Source: Candidatus Dojkabacteria bacterium UBA2259 (GTDB lineage: Bacteria; Patescibacteriota; Dojkabacteria; SC72). Taken from it: 46,110 nucleotides of DNA. Under the pieces are notes generated by a model. It saw only the letters and a program-made list of their open reading frames with translations, did no database searches and was not told the origin of the DNA. Shown one piece after another: positions 8,220 through 17,342 of the stretch (position 1 is its first letter; each line of letters begins with the position of its first letter). Position numbers and translations under genes: made by a program. The stretch spans positions 14,129 to 60,238 of the forward strand of contig DDXN01000022.1 in the NCBI GenBank assembly GCA_002347605.1. Reading direction: 5' to 3'.

Positions 8220-9998
8220 ATGTCTAATTCAAAACAAAATGAAAAGGTAGGTGTAAGGAAATCGATGCAGGAAGCTTTCAAGTTAATTAGACCTTCCAAG
8301 GATATCATAAAGGTTGGTGAACAGAAAAAAAGAATTGGAATGAGAGAGTGGTTTTGGAATTATCCGTTAAATCTAGTTAGTTTCTTTAAGAATACAGCAC
8401 CTTTAAGTTTCATTATAATCTTTTGTGTTATAGGTATTTCCCTGTTTGGTTTTCTTACGAGTTCTTCACTTGCTAATGTAATGTCAAATGAGAAAGAGGA
8501 TGTATTTGTAGAGGGTAGTGTTGGTGCAATATCTTCGTTTAATCCGATATTTACATCGCAAAGTAATGTTGATGCAGATATAAGGGGGTTAGTTTTTGAG
8601 AAGTTTGTTCATATATCTAAAGAGGGGAAACCTCTTGAAGGAATTGCAAAGGAATGGAGTGTTTCTGCTGATGGTAAAACCTATGATATTACAATATCTT
8701 TGAATCACAAATGGCAAGATGGAATACCTCTTACCATTGATGATGTTCTTTTTACATTTGAGATTTCCAAAGAGCTTTCTTCAAAACACAATTATGATAC
8801 AATTGGGTCTCCATTAGAAGGTGTAACTATTGAAAAAATTTCGGAGGAGAAGATGAGATTTAAACTTCCAGAGAGTAACGCTACTTTCTTTGAAGCTATT
8901 TCAGTTTATATTATTCCTAAACATAAATTTGAAGGAGTGTCGGTTACAGATATTCCATTTAATGCCTTTGCTAAGTATCCTATTGGTTCTGGTCCTTATG
9001 AGGTGTATAGATCAGAGCCCAATGTTGTATATCTTAAGGCTTCTGATGATTTCCAGGTTACTCCAAAGATTGATACCATTATATATCGTCTCTATTCGAA
9101 TTATGATGCTCTGGAGGCTGCTTTTAGGAATGGAATACTTGATGCCATTGGTTCAATTGATGAGTTTAGTATGTCATATACACAGGAGTATTCTGGTTAC
9201 AAAAAGTATTCTGTTACACTTAATTCAAGATTGAGAATGATATTCTTTAATACAAGGAAAGAGAGGTTAGAGAATAGTAATTTACGTGTTGCACTTAACC
9301 ACTTAACTAACAAGGAGTTACTTATGGAAGAGTCTAATATATCAGGAAAGATTGCTAATGGCCCAATCCCAGAGAGCTCGTGGGCATATCGTGAAAGTGA
9401 AATAGTTAAGTATGAGTATAATCCACAAAAAGCAGCAGAACTTTTGAAGAGTCTGGGATATACTAGAAATCTTGAAAGTGGATATTTTGAAACTGAGGAT
9501 AAAAAGATATTAAGTTTTTCACTTAGCTACTATGATAATAGCTTGAATGAGAGGATTGCTACTTCTTTGAAAGAGTTATGGAAATTAGAGGGAGTTGTTC
9601 TTACCTTAGAACCTCTTTCGTTTACACAGTTAACACAGGAGATTGTGGCAACTAGAGATTTTGAATTGCTGATGTATGAGATTGAAACTACTATTGATCC
9701 AGATCAGTACAACTTATGGCATTCACTTAAGACAAACTATCCAGATTTGAATTTATCGGGCTATAGCTATGAGAGGGTAGATATCCTCTTAGAAGAAGCA
9801 AGAAGAAGTCTTAAGGAAGAGAAACGAATTTCAAATTACTCTCTTTTTCAGAGATATGTAACTCGTGATGTACCTGTGGTATTTTTGTATCACCCTAATT
9901 ATATCTATGTTGTGAAAGACTCAGTTGAGATTGAGGATATTAGTAATATCGTCTACCCGTATCAAAGATTTGAGAATATTTACAACTGGAGTAAGTAG
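8220..9998 (+). CDS. Membrane-anchored peptide-type ABC transporter substrate-binding protein (SBP family 5)
   Basis: The 592-residue protein has about 60 cytoplasmic residues, one membrane anchor (about 63-83) and then an extracellular family-5 solute-binding domain like DppA/OppA. Recognisable elements are SFNPIFTSQSNVDADIRGLVFE after the anchor, WQDGIPLTIDDVLFTFE (about 175-190), GSGPYEV (about 254), and RVALNHLTNK with RILIRMLL-type lobes further on. It has an uncleaved anchor rather than a lipobox Cys. No permease or ATPase gene is adjacent, so its transporter partners, if any, are elsewhere. It may serve peptide scavenging, which fits a host-dependent CPR lifestyle (inference). Confidence 0.85.
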   Translation: MSNSKQNEKVGVRKSMQEAFKLIRPSKDIIKVGEQKKRIGMREWFWNYPLNLVSFFKNTAPLSFIIIFCVIGISLFGFLTSSSLANVMSNEKEDVFVEGSVGAISSFNPIFTSQSNVDADIRGLVFEKFVHISKEGKPLEGIAKEWSVSADGKTYDITISLNHKWQDGIPLTIDDVLFTFEISKELSSKHNYDTIGSPLEGVTIEKISEEKMRFKLPESNATFFEAISVYIIPKHKFEGVSVTDIPFNAFAKYPIGSGPYEVYRSEPNVVYLKASDDFQVTPKIDTIIYRLYSNYDALEAAFRNGILDAIGSIDEFSMSYTQEYSGYKKYSVTLNSRLRMIFFNTRKERLENSNLRVALNHLTNKELLMEESNISGKIANGPIPESSWAYRESEIVKYEYNPQKAAELLKSLGYTRNLESGYFETEDKKILSFSLSYYDNSLNERIATSLKELWKLEGVVLTLEPLSFTQLTQEIVATRDFELLMYEIETTIDPDQYNLWHSLKTNYPDLNLSGYSYERVDILLEEARRSLKEEKRISNYSLFQRYVTRDVPVVFLYHPNYIYVVKDSVEIEDISNIVYPYQRFENIYNWSK

Positions 9999-9999
9999 A

Positions 10000-10083
10000 T
10001 GCCAGAAGGGGGAGTTGAACCCCCACCTTCTTAACGAAGACTACGTTCTGAACGTAGCGTGTCTGCCATTTCACCATTCTGGC
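10000..10083 (-). tRNA. tRNA-Leu(CAG)
   Basis: The minus strand gives acceptor GCCAGAA/TTCTGGC, anticodon stem CTACG/CGTAG with loop TTCAGAA (anticodon CAG), a long variable arm (TCTTCGTTAAGAAGG) and T arm GGGGG-TTCAACT-CCCCC. The discriminator is A and no CCA is encoded. It is convergent with the substrate-binding-protein gene, which ends at 9998. Confidence 0.95.
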
Positions 10084-10119
10084 TTACACAAGATTTTATC
10101 ATATTACAATTGGACATAC

Positions 10120-11295
10120 TTACTCATTTTTTGATGTAAGAGATATTCTTACTTTCTTTTTCTCTTTCCCAGTTTCATCATCAGGATCTATATTTCTGTA
10201 CCTTGAAAGAAATACATCTTTATTTATTATACTTTCGTGTTTTGTAGGTTCAACCTTCTCTTTGACATCAGCCTTTATATCACTTTCTTTTGGTTTAATA
10301 TCTTTCTCTTTTTCCTTTTCATCTTCTTCTTTACTATTATTACCAAATATCTCTCTTAATGTTTTACTCTCCTTGTTTTCCTCATGTTCTTTTTTATTCA
10401 AGATAGTTTCAACTTGGGTATAATTTTTTCTGTCTTTTTTTGAATCAATGAGACTTTTTAAGATAATGGTAAGAAAGATTCCTAAAAGAAAGAATGAGAT
10501 ACTTAAAATAGCCAAATCTCTATTGTTTTTAATTATTTCAATGATATTATCTTTTGATATGTCTTTAAAAGCGAAATAGATATCTTTTGATTCCTGAGTA
10601 TTACTGGTGGGAGTATTTTCACCAACTATGAAGGTAATTGGAGTTGCTATATCACTTGCGTATCCATATTTTCTTGTAATAGCAGAAAATGTATAGATAC
10701 CATCTAAGAGGCCTTCTTGGGGAGTAATTTGCAATGACCAATCTCCATCTCCATTTGTATTCACAAGGCCAGTATCGTTATATGCATTTGCACTTATTGT
10801 ATATATTATTTGAGAATTTGAGAGAGCTTTACCAGTAATAGTAATTGTATTATCCTCAATTTTAGGAGAGTCAATAATTGGAGCTCTTGGAAGAACTGTT
10901 AATCCATATTCTAGGATTTTAACTGTATCAGTCTCATCATTGAATCGGAATTTAACCTCATGATTTCCAATGTTTAAAGCAGGAAAAGTATATGGACTTT
11001 TGATTGTAGTAAAGCTTGCTCCATCCAAAGACACTTCAACACCCTTTTTACTAGGAGAGGGATCCTTAAATGTAACAACATAACTAGGATTGTCAGTATA
11101 CTCTGGGAGAATGAAACCTAGGAGGTTAGCAATCTGTTGAGTTCTTTCTTCTTCTTTTGCATTTAACAGATCAATTTCTGATGCTTTTACATCGTTACTT
11201 TGAGCACGTAATTGGTCAAGAGTTGTATCCTTTGCTGCGAAGGTAGTTAAAGGAAGAATTGCAATTAATATTATTGATAACAGCATTTTTTGCAT
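10120..11295 (-). CDS. Exported single-span protein with Ig-like repeats and charged cytoplasmic tail
   Basis: The 391 residues start with a signal peptide (about 1-20, ending TFAA). An extracellular part of about 230 residues follows, containing two beta-rich Ig-like/Big-type modules (about 65-125 and 135-220; motifs VEVSLDGASF and ITITGKALSNSQI). A membrane segment lies at about 262-285. The last 100 residues are extremely Lys/Glu-rich and probably disordered and cytoplasmic. The architecture (outside Ig-like, one span, charged inside) suggests a surface or cell-wall-contact protein. I do not recognise a named family. TATACT lies exactly 7 bp before the ATG. Similar signal-peptide proteins flank the deformylase gene nearby. 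Confidence 0.7.
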   Translation of the reverse strand: MQKMLLSIILIAILPLTTFAAKDTTLDQLRAQSNDVKASEIDLLNAKEEERTQQIANLLGFILPEYTDNPSYVVTFKDPSPSKKGVEVSLDGASFTTIKSPYTFPALNIGNHEVKFRFNDETDTVKILEYGLTVLPRAPIIDSPKIEDNTITITGKALSNSQIIYTISANAYNDTGLVNTNGDGDWSLQITPQEGLLDGIYTFSAITRKYGYASDIATPITFIVGENTPTSNTQESKDIYFAFKDISKDNIIEIIKNNRDLAILSISFFLLGIFLTIILKSLIDSKKDRKNYTQVETILNKKEHEENKESKTLREIFGNNSKEEDEKEKEKDIKPKESDIKADVKEKVEPTKHESIINKDVFLSRYRNIDPDDETGKEKKKVRISLTSKNE

Positions 11296-11351
11296 TATTA
11301 AGAGTATAAAATATATCCTGTGTATATTGTATATGGAAAACTGGAAAGTTT

Positions 11352-11843
11352 CTAGTCTACCAACTTATCTATAAAAAGAATACCCTGTGTATGATCAAAC
11401 TCATGCTGTATTTCTCGTGATTCTTGGTTAGTAAATACCTTTCTTTTTATTACACCATTCATATCCATATATTTTACTTTAATCTTTTTGTATCTTGATA
11501 CAGTACCCTCTTTTCCTGGTACACTTAAGCACCCTTCTACTCCCAATATCTGTGTTGGTTTACGAGTAGTAATCTCAGGATTAATCATTATTAAGAATTT
11601 CTCACTATGTTCATCAAGAATACAGAAAACATTTTTAAGAACTCCAACCTGTACTGCTGCCAATCCTACTGCCATGTATCCATCCTCTGTAAGAACTTCC
11701 TGGGCTGTATAGATCAAATCATCTAGGAAGTTTTGAAATTCCTTTGATTTAATTTCTTCTTTGAGTACATTATCAGATTTTGTTCTAAGGAACTTTTCTT
11801 CTTTAGAATTTTGAATCGTTAATATTTTTAAAATCTTTGACAT
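11352..11843 (-). CDS. def: Peptide deformylase
   Basis: This metalloenzyme removes the formyl group from the N-terminal Met of new proteins. All three motifs are present in the 163-residue protein: GLAAVQVG (about 60-67; canonical GxGLAAxQ with the first Gly position replaced), EGCLSVPG with metal ligand Cys105, and QHEFDH with His147, Glu148 and His151. An extended -10 sequence, TGGTATAAT (11851-11859 on the minus strand), lies 7 bp before the ATG. No formyltransferase gene (fmt), its usual neighbour, is visible. Confidence 0.94.
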   Translation of the reverse strand: MSKILKILTIQNSKEEKFLRTKSDNVLKEEIKSKEFQNFLDDLIYTAQEVLTEDGYMAVGLAAVQVGVLKNVFCILDEHSEKFLIMINPEITTRKPTQILGVEGCLSVPGKEGTVSRYKKIKVKYMDMNGVIKRKVFTNQESREIQHEFDHTQGILFIDKLVD

Positions 11844-11850
11844 AATAGGG

Positions 11851-11859
11851 ATTATACCA
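11851..11859 (-). promoter_or_regulatory. Extended -10 promoter for def
   Basis: TGGTATAAT on the minus strand is an extended -10 element. Its last base is separated by 7 bases from the def ATG at 11843-11841, implying transcription from the start codon itself. Confidence 0.6.
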
Positions 11860-11908
11860 TACGAATTAGACCATATATTGATGTTACAGAATCTGTTAGT
11901 AGTAGATA

Positions 11909-12535
11909 TTAATCGACTGTTATCTCAAGTTGGGTTTCTTCATCATTGTTCTCTGAATTACCATTATTTCCTTTTTCTGTTTTCTTTAATGCATTTCTTG
12001 TTGCTTTGTCTGCACTATACTTTGCACTTGTTTTTTCAATAATTTTTTCAATACTTGGCTTGGCTTCTTCTGGTACTTGGTTGTATATCTTTTCTAACAC
12101 TTCCAAATGTTTTGCTCTTTGTTCCTCTATCTTTTCAGCCTTCTCTTGTGCCATCTCTGAGTGTTTGTTCGCAATCTTTAATGCCTGTGCAATCTGTCTC
12201 TCATACCTATTTCTGATTTTCTCAAGTTCTGCCTCATTCCCCTGTTGGGCAAGTAGTGCCATTTCAGATATTCTTTTCTCAGCATATTCCAATCTCTTCT
12301 CTATCTTTTTATCGTCATCAAAGGTAAAAAACAGTTCAATTTCTTCAAGTAAGGTAGTAAAGAAATATAATGGTTTTGTTGGATCTGCAACTTCCTCAGT
12401 ATTTTCTTCCTCTTCCCCAAGTTCCATTATTAACTGTGGGTCTGTAATCTCCTCAGTATTCTCCTCTTGTGCAAATGCAATCATTGGTGTTCCCAATAAT
12501 GCAAACACAACCATAGCTAAGAAAAGTTTTTTCAT
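11909..12535 (-). CDS. Secreted DUF5667-like helical protein
   Basis: The 208-residue protein has a classic signal peptide (MKKLFLAM..., cleavage near AFAQ-EE, about 23). A Glu-rich linker follows, then a motif block PTKPLYFFTTLLEEIELFFTF (about 53-73) of the kind seen in DUF5667. A long Ala/Glu/Lys-rich helical or coiled-coil stretch occupies about 78-180, with an acidic C-terminal tail. DUF5667 proteins are exported and of unknown function, with occasional metal-binding suggestions. The gene stands alone between def and the divergent ABC-F gene. Confidence 0.75.
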   Translation of the reverse strand: MKKLFLAMVVFALLGTPMIAFAQEENTEEITDPQLIMELGEEEENTEEVADPTKPLYFFTTLLEEIELFFTFDDDKKIEKRLEYAEKRISEMALLAQQGNEAELEKIRNRYERQIAQALKIANKHSEMAQEKAEKIEEQRAKHLEVLEKIYNQVPEEAKPSIEKIIEKTSAKYSADKATRNALKKTEKGNNGNSENNDEETQLEITVD

Positions 12536-12606
12536 CTGTATATAGAGATGTAAAAAGTTATTAATATATTTAACACCTTCGGGAATTAGAAATCAATATT
12601 AGATGA

Positions 12607-12622
12607 TATAATCAAAGGTATG
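12607..12622 (+). promoter_or_regulatory. -10 box placed for leaderless ABC-F mRNA
   Basis: TATAAT at 12607-12612 lies 7 bases (CAAAGGT) before the ATG at 12620, the same spacing as at secG, def and several other genes in this window. Confidence 0.55.
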
Positions 12623-14128
12623 TTAAGTATAGATTCCATTTCAATTTCCAAGGGTGGAAATGAAATATTAAAAGATATTAATTTGTATTTAGGTCCAAAT
12701 GAAAAGATAGGACTGGTAGGTGTTAATGGGGCTGGGAAATCAACCCTTTTAAAAATAATTGTTGGGAAGGAAGAACCCGATTTAGGATATATACATTTTA
12801 ATGGGAAGGTATCATATCTTTCTCAAGAGATACATAAAGAGATTGTAAATGATATCCCAGATGGAAATGATTTAACAATTGGAGAGTATTTAATTGTCCA
12901 AAAGGGATTAGATATACAGGAATGGGAAATTAACAAGTTCCTTAATAATATGAATATGAGGGACAAGAGCTCGGACTCGATTCTTTCTGAGCTCTCTGGT
13001 GGACAGAAGATAAAGGTTGAATTAATTAAGATCCTTTTTGAAAAATCGAACCTTTTAGTATTAGATGAGCCCACTAATTTTTTGGATATACCCTCTGCAC
13101 AATGGCTAATGGCTTACTTAGTTAATTATCCCTACTCCGTCATAGTGGTATCTCATGATTTAAGATTAATGAATAAGGGAATATCCAAAATTTGGTATCT
13201 AAATGACATTAAACATAATATAGAGGTTTACAGGGGTAACTATGATGATTTCCTGAAACAGATATCATTGAAAGATGAATTACTGCATAAAAGATTAAAA
13301 GCACAAGAAAGGAAAGCAAAGAGGGTTTATGAATATGCAAAAACACTTTCTGGAAGAGGACAAACCAAGGAGAAGATGAAAGCTGCTAAGAAATTTGAAC
13401 AGGCTAAAAAAGAGAAAGAAAAGGTTCTTGCTTTGTCAAAAGAGTTATTAAAGAGTAAAAAAATGAGAATTCAAATTCCCCAACCACCAACATGTTCTAG
13501 GAGTATTCTTTCTGTTGAGCATATATCAAAAGAGTATGTTAAAGGTGTTCCCATCTTGGTAGATGTATCTATGGAGATTGAAAAAGGAGAGAGAATTGCA
13601 GTGATAGGGAAGAATGGCGTCGGAAAAACGACATTACTAAAAATATTAGTAGGAAAACTATCTCAAACTAAAGGAAGATATATATGGGGGAAGGGTACTG
13701 ATGTGGGGTTTTACTCACAGGAGTATGAGGGTTTGGATTACAATCAAACTGTTTTGGAGAACGTATACGGATTAAATTGGGGAGATATTGATAGAAGAGC
13801 TTTCTTGGGTAGGTTCCTTCTTGTTGGTGATATGGTAAATCAAAAAATCAAAACATTATCTGGTGGTGAAAAGACTAGACTTGCATTAGCCAAACTATTT
13901 GCGAATAGACATAATGTCTTAGTACTGGATGAACCAACAACATATTTAGATTTTGATTCACAGAATATTCTTTTAGATGCTTTAAAAGAGTACAAGGGGA
14001 CGATATTAATAGTTAGTCATCAACCTCAATTTGTGAAATTACTAGGAATAGATAAAGTCCTATTAATGCCAGAAGAGAAGTTTGGATACTACAAAGAGGA
14101 ATACATTGAAAGGGTTGGAATAATTTAA
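12620..14128 (+). CDS. ABC-F family ATP-binding protein (ribosome-associated type)
   Basis: The 502-residue cytosolic protein has two ABC modules and no membrane domain. The first has Walker A GVNGAGKST (about 34-42), signature LSGGQ and Walker B LLVLDEPTNFLD. The second has Walker A GKNGVGKTT (about 328-336), signature LSGGEKTRLALAKL and LVLDEPTTYLD. A Lys/Glu-rich linker (about 220-280) corresponds to the P-site tRNA-interaction motif of ABC-F proteins such as EttA/Uup/YdiF, which act on the ribosome to relieve stalls or confer antibiotic resistance. Which subfamily it belongs to cannot be told here; lack of a long C-terminal coiled coil argues against Uup. Confidence 0.9.
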   Translation: MLSIDSISISKGGNEILKDINLYLGPNEKIGLVGVNGAGKSTLLKIIVGKEEPDLGYIHFNGKVSYLSQEIHKEIVNDIPDGNDLTIGEYLIVQKGLDIQEWEINKFLNNMNMRDKSSDSILSELSGGQKIKVELIKILFEKSNLLVLDEPTNFLDIPSAQWLMAYLVNYPYSVIVVSHDLRLMNKGISKIWYLNDIKHNIEVYRGNYDDFLKQISLKDELLHKRLKAQERKAKRVYEYAKTLSGRGQTKEKMKAAKKFEQAKKEKEKVLALSKELLKSKKMRIQIPQPPTCSRSILSVEHISKEYVKGVPILVDVSMEIEKGERIAVIGKNGVGKTTLLKILVGKLSQTKGRYIWGKGTDVGFYSQEYEGLDYNQTVLENVYGLNWGDIDRRAFLGRFLLVGDMVNQKIKTLSGGEKTRLALAKLFANRHNVLVLDEPTTYLDFDSQNILLDALKEYKGTILIVSHQPQFVKLLGIDKVLLMPEEKFGYYKEEYIERVGII

Positions 14129-14189
14129 CTCCTACTTGAATAGATATATAATCTGGCGTATATTTTTATGTAACCTAACACACACATGC

Positions 14190-15542
14190 ATGAAGAGATA
14201 TAACTACTTAATTGTTGGTGCTGGTCCTGCAGGTTTGTTTGCATGTTATGAACTCCTAAAGAAAAGAAAAAAAGGAACGATAGCTCTCATTGATATGGGA
14301 AAGAGAATTGAGGACAGAAAACCCTCCGATGTTATGGTTGGTATTGGAGGAGCTGGAACATACTCTGACGGTAAGTTAACTCTCACTGCAAACCTTTCTC
14401 ATGAGAAAGCCTTTCATTTGATTTCTAAGTATGAGTATCAAAAGATATTAAACTCTGTTGATAGAATATTTACTAGGTTTGGTGTTGATTCAGAGTATTA
14501 TCCAAAAGAGACTTCAGAGTTGAAAGATTTGATAAAGGAGGCAGAGAGTAATGATATTGAGCTGGTTATTAGAAGGGCTAGGCATGTTGGAACAGATAAA
14601 TTAAAAATGTTTGTAAAAAACTTTCAAGAGTTTCTCATTTCAAAAGGGGTTGAGATTAAAGATTGTACTACGGTTGAAGATATTTTAATTAAGGGGAATA
14701 CGGTGGTGGGGGTTGTTACAAAAGATGGTAAAAAGATCTATGGGGACAAAGTATTACTTGCTCCAGGTAGAGTAAATGCCAGATGGTTACAGAAACTGGC
14801 AGATAAATATGGAATAAAGTATATATATGATATGGTAGAAGTTGGAGTAAGGGTGGAATTCCCCTCCTCCATAATGAAACGACAGGCTCAGACTTTATAT
14901 GAGACTGTGTATAGGGTTAGAACAAAAACATACCAGGATATTGTTAGGACTTTTTGTAGCTGTCCAAATGGTTTAGTAGCTGTTGAAAAATATGATAACT
15001 ATATATGTGTTAATGGACATTCCAATTCAGAGCATGATAGTAAAAACTCTAATTTCGCATTTCTTTGTGAGGTACATTTAAAAGAGCCATTAGAGAATTC
15101 TATAGCTTATGCAAAATCTATAGCAGAATTAACATCACTGTTGGGTGGAGGGAAGCCACTACTTCAAAGTCTCTATGATTTACGTGATGGAAGAAGAAGT
15201 ACTTGGTCAAGGTTAGAAAAATCCTTTGTGGAGCCTTCTTTACAAGATGTTGTTCCAGGAGATATCTCCATGGGATTACCTCATAGGATTGTATTAAATA
15301 TTGTCGAGGGGTTAGAGATACTTGATAAGGTGATGCCAGGTATTAATGCTGGTTCTACTCTTCTTTATGCTCCTGAGGTTAAATTTAGGTCATCAAAGAT
15401 TCAGACTGAAAAAACCTTAGAGACATCTATTAAGGGATTGTTTGTTGCAGGTGATGCTGCAGGTTTGTCAGGTTCGATAACAGGAGCTGCTGTAACAGGG
15501 ATTATGGCTGCAAAGGGTATGTATAAACAGAATCAAAAATAG
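14190..15542 (+). CDS. FAD-dependent dehydrogenase-like protein (COG2509 type)
   Basis: I start this at the internal ATG 14190 because it puts the dinucleotide-binding fold YLIVGAGPAGLFACYELL directly at the N-terminus; the longer frame from 14136 adds 18 unrelated residues. The 450-residue protein then has GIGGAGTYSDGKLTL (about 55-69), a VKNF-VxT second FAD region, LLAPGRVNARWLQ, and a C-terminal FAD motif GLFVAGDAAGLSGSITGAAVTGIMAA. These are hallmarks of the uncharacterised NAD(FAD)-utilising dehydrogenase family COG2509. Cys residues are clustered in FCSCPNG. Its 3' end overlaps the convergent HAD gene by 41 bp. Confidence 0.85.
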   Translation: MKRYNYLIVGAGPAGLFACYELLKKRKKGTIALIDMGKRIEDRKPSDVMVGIGGAGTYSDGKLTLTANLSHEKAFHLISKYEYQKILNSVDRIFTRFGVDSEYYPKETSELKDLIKEAESNDIELVIRRARHVGTDKLKMFVKNFQEFLISKGVEIKDCTTVEDILIKGNTVVGVVTKDGKKIYGDKVLLAPGRVNARWLQKLADKYGIKYIYDMVEVGVRVEFPSSIMKRQAQTLYETVYRVRTKTYQDIVRTFCSCPNGLVAVEKYDNYICVNGHSNSEHDSKNSNFAFLCEVHLKEPLENSIAYAKSIAELTSLLGGGKPLLQSLYDLRDGRRSTWSRLEKSFVEPSLQDVVPGDISMGLPHRIVLNIVEGLEILDKVMPGINAGSTLLYAPEVKFRSSKIQTEKTLETSIKGLFVAGDAAGLSGSITGAAVTGIMAAKGMYKQNQK

Positions 15543-16284
15543 TACTAATATTTTTTGATATGTACATTTTATGCTTTGTTTCAATTTGAGGAATTTCGTC
15601 TGTATGTGAGAGATATATTACATATTGATATCCAGCTTCAATTGCAGGATATATATCAGAAGTAAAACTATCTCCAATTACTAATGTCTTATCTAATTCG
15701 AAATTAAGATGTTTACCAGCATTTTGCCAACCTAGGGTGTCTTTCATATCTGTTATGTCTGTTGTAAAAAAAGAGAGCTCCAATTTTTCATGATATATCT
15801 TTTTATATTCCTCTATTATTTTCTCAACCTTCTTTCCAGTCCAATCATGTTGTGCATGGGAGTATATTCCTATCTTTACACCATTACTTTTAAAAGCTCT
15901 TAAGGTTTTTAGTGTTCCAGGAAAGAGTTCTGGTGATATGGTATAGAAATTTGAAAATAGCTTAACAATTTTCTTTTCAATCTCCTTCTGGTTGTATACA
16001 ATGTTATTTATTTCACAATACTTCTCAACTGCAAGAATTGTCAGCTTATCAACTTCCATAGGGTATCCTACCTCTTTCCATATCACAAGGGAAAGTTTGT
16101 ATATTTCACTTGGTATATCTTCTAACATATCTAAGGGTTTTTTTAATATCTCTGAAATACTCTTTGCTATTACATCTGTCATCTCTTTTCTAAAGTATTC
16201 TTCTGTATCAAGTAGAGTATTATCCATATCAAAAAGGACATTTTTAATTTTGTTTTGAGACAAAAGATTTACTATGGTATTCAT
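15502..16284 (-). CDS. HAD-superfamily hydrolase
   Basis: The 260-residue protein has HAD motif I FDMDNTLLDT (about 19-28; nucleophile Asp and acid Asp), a helical cap insert at about 40-120, motif II IYSHAQ (Ser/Thr position), a basic Lys in motif III, and motif IV VIGDSFTSDIYPAIEAGY (about 203-220), which places two Asp residues for Mg2+. This arrangement fits phosphatases of the phosphoglycolate/5-nucleotidase type. The substrate is unknown. The C-terminus overlaps the convergent flavoprotein gene. It is probably not co-transcribed with the small gene at 16328, whose ATG lies upstream on the same strand with only a 43-bp gap. Confidence 0.85.
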   Translation of the reverse strand: MNTIVNLLSQNKIKNVLFDMDNTLLDTEEYFRKEMTDVIAKSISEILKKPLDMLEDIPSEIYKLSLVIWKEVGYPMEVDKLTILAVEKYCEINNIVYNQKEIEKKIVKLFSNFYTISPELFPGTLKTLRAFKSNGVKIGIYSHAQHDWTGKKVEKIIEEYKKIYHEKLELSFFTTDITDMKDTLGWQNAGKHLNFELDKTLVIGDSFTSDIYPAIEAGYQYVIYLSHTDEIPQIETKHKMYISKNISTIFDSVYTYPLQP

Positions 16285-16327
16285 AATGAGGCTATTGTAT
16301 AGGAAAAAGAAAATAAGTTCAAAAAGA

Positions 16328-16717
16328 TTACTCCTTCACTTTTAAAGTTATGAGAGCCTCTTGGCTAGCAGAAAAAATTCCTTCGTACTCAAATGGTGAT
16401 ATTATCTGTATACATGACATATCTTGTGTTGGTTTCGTAACATTAATTGTTATTGTTACCTGTTCTGGGTAACTTTCAGCTATTATTGTTTCAACTGTGG
16501 CATTGTAACAAGGGTTAGGAAATTGTCCTGTGATTTTGTATTTCCAAGTATTTTCTGATACGTACTCTTTTTCTAATGTGAAATTCTCAGTAGTAATAGG
16601 ATTTTGTGGTATTTGTTTATTTGTATCTAATTTTTGTTTAAAGAAGTATACATAAAGAAAAACAGCAAGTATTATGGCAAGAGCTATTATTAAAAATATT
16701 AATCTTTTTTTAGACAT
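16328..16717 (-). CDS. Small membrane-anchored extracytoplasmic protein, unknown
   Basis: The 129-residue protein begins with a basic N-terminus and one hydrophobic anchor (about 5-26), followed by a beta-rich extracytoplasmic domain. Two Cys, in NPCYNA (about 69) and MSCIQI (about 102), could form a disulfide outside the cell. The layout resembles other short lipoprotein-like or PrcB-like domains, but I cannot name a family. It lies 9 bp after the half-size MFS gene on the same strand and is likely in one operon with the genes at 16727 and 17343. Confidence 0.55.
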   Translation of the reverse strand: MSKKRLIFLIIALAIILAVFLYVYFFKQKLDTNKQIPQNPITTENFTLEKEYVSENTWKYKITGQFPNPCYNATVETIIAESYPEQVTITINVTKPTQDMSCIQIISPFEYEGIFSASQEALITLKVKE

Positions 16718-16726
16718 AATAATTAG

Positions 16727-17338
16727 TTATATTTTACTTTTTCTTTCCTCATATCTATATATGAGGACACTCCATACACTTGCTAACATAATCATTACAC
16801 CAGCGCTGGATATAACCATATCAAAGTAAATATCTCCCATATTTGCAATTATCCCACAAACTAAACATAATATAGCTGTACAAGCACTCATAATTGTTTC
16901 ATAAGTTGCATACTGTCTTCCCTCTCTTCCTCCATCAATATTTAATGCAAAGAGTTTTCTCCAAGTTGTAAGATTTAAAGACACTCCGATTCCGAATACA
17001 AATTGTAATATGTAATAGTGAAGAGGTTGAGTTATACTTGGGTAGAAGATATACGGCAATCCCATGAGTAAGGTACCAACAAATAGTATTAAGATTTCAT
17101 CTTTGTCGTTTTTATATTTATCAGTTAATATTCCAAGAGGAGTTTGTACAATTGATCTTGTAAGAAAATATATGAAGGTTCCTATTCCAACAAATTTAAT
17201 AGTATTTACACCCAATTTGTCTGATAGATAGAGTCCAGATAGTGCAGATATAATAGTCATTGATCCCCAAGCAAACACGTCTGAGAATGTTAAGAATATT
17301 ACTATTTTATTAGCTTTTTTTATAATATTTTTTATCAT
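16727..17338 (-). CDS. Half-size MFS-like transporter
   Basis: The 203-residue hydrophobic protein has about six membrane segments, and the loop between the second and third has the MFS-like pattern TPLGILTDKYKNDKDE. A normal major facilitator has 12 spans and about 400 residues, so this is one half only. There is no sign of a second half in the flanking DNA: the next gene upstream ends 5 bp away and codes for a soluble protein. It may act as a dimer or be a truncated relic. Motif A is only partly preserved. Confidence 0.65.
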   Translation of the reverse strand: MIKNIIKKANKIVIFLTFSDVFAWGSMTIISALSGLYLSDKLGVNTIKFVGIGTFIYFLTRSIVQTPLGILTDKYKNDKDEILILFVGTLLMGLPYIFYPSITQPLHYYILQFVFGIGVSLNLTTWRKLFALNIDGGREGRQYATYETIMSACTAILCLVCGIIANMGDIYFDMVISSAGVMIMLASVWSVLIYRYEERKSKI

Positions 17339-17342
17339 ATAT

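Noticed and set aside
16328..16717. Naming the small anchored protein as PrcB or a known lipoprotein
   Set aside because: No lipobox and no diagnostic motif; similarity is limited to general layout.
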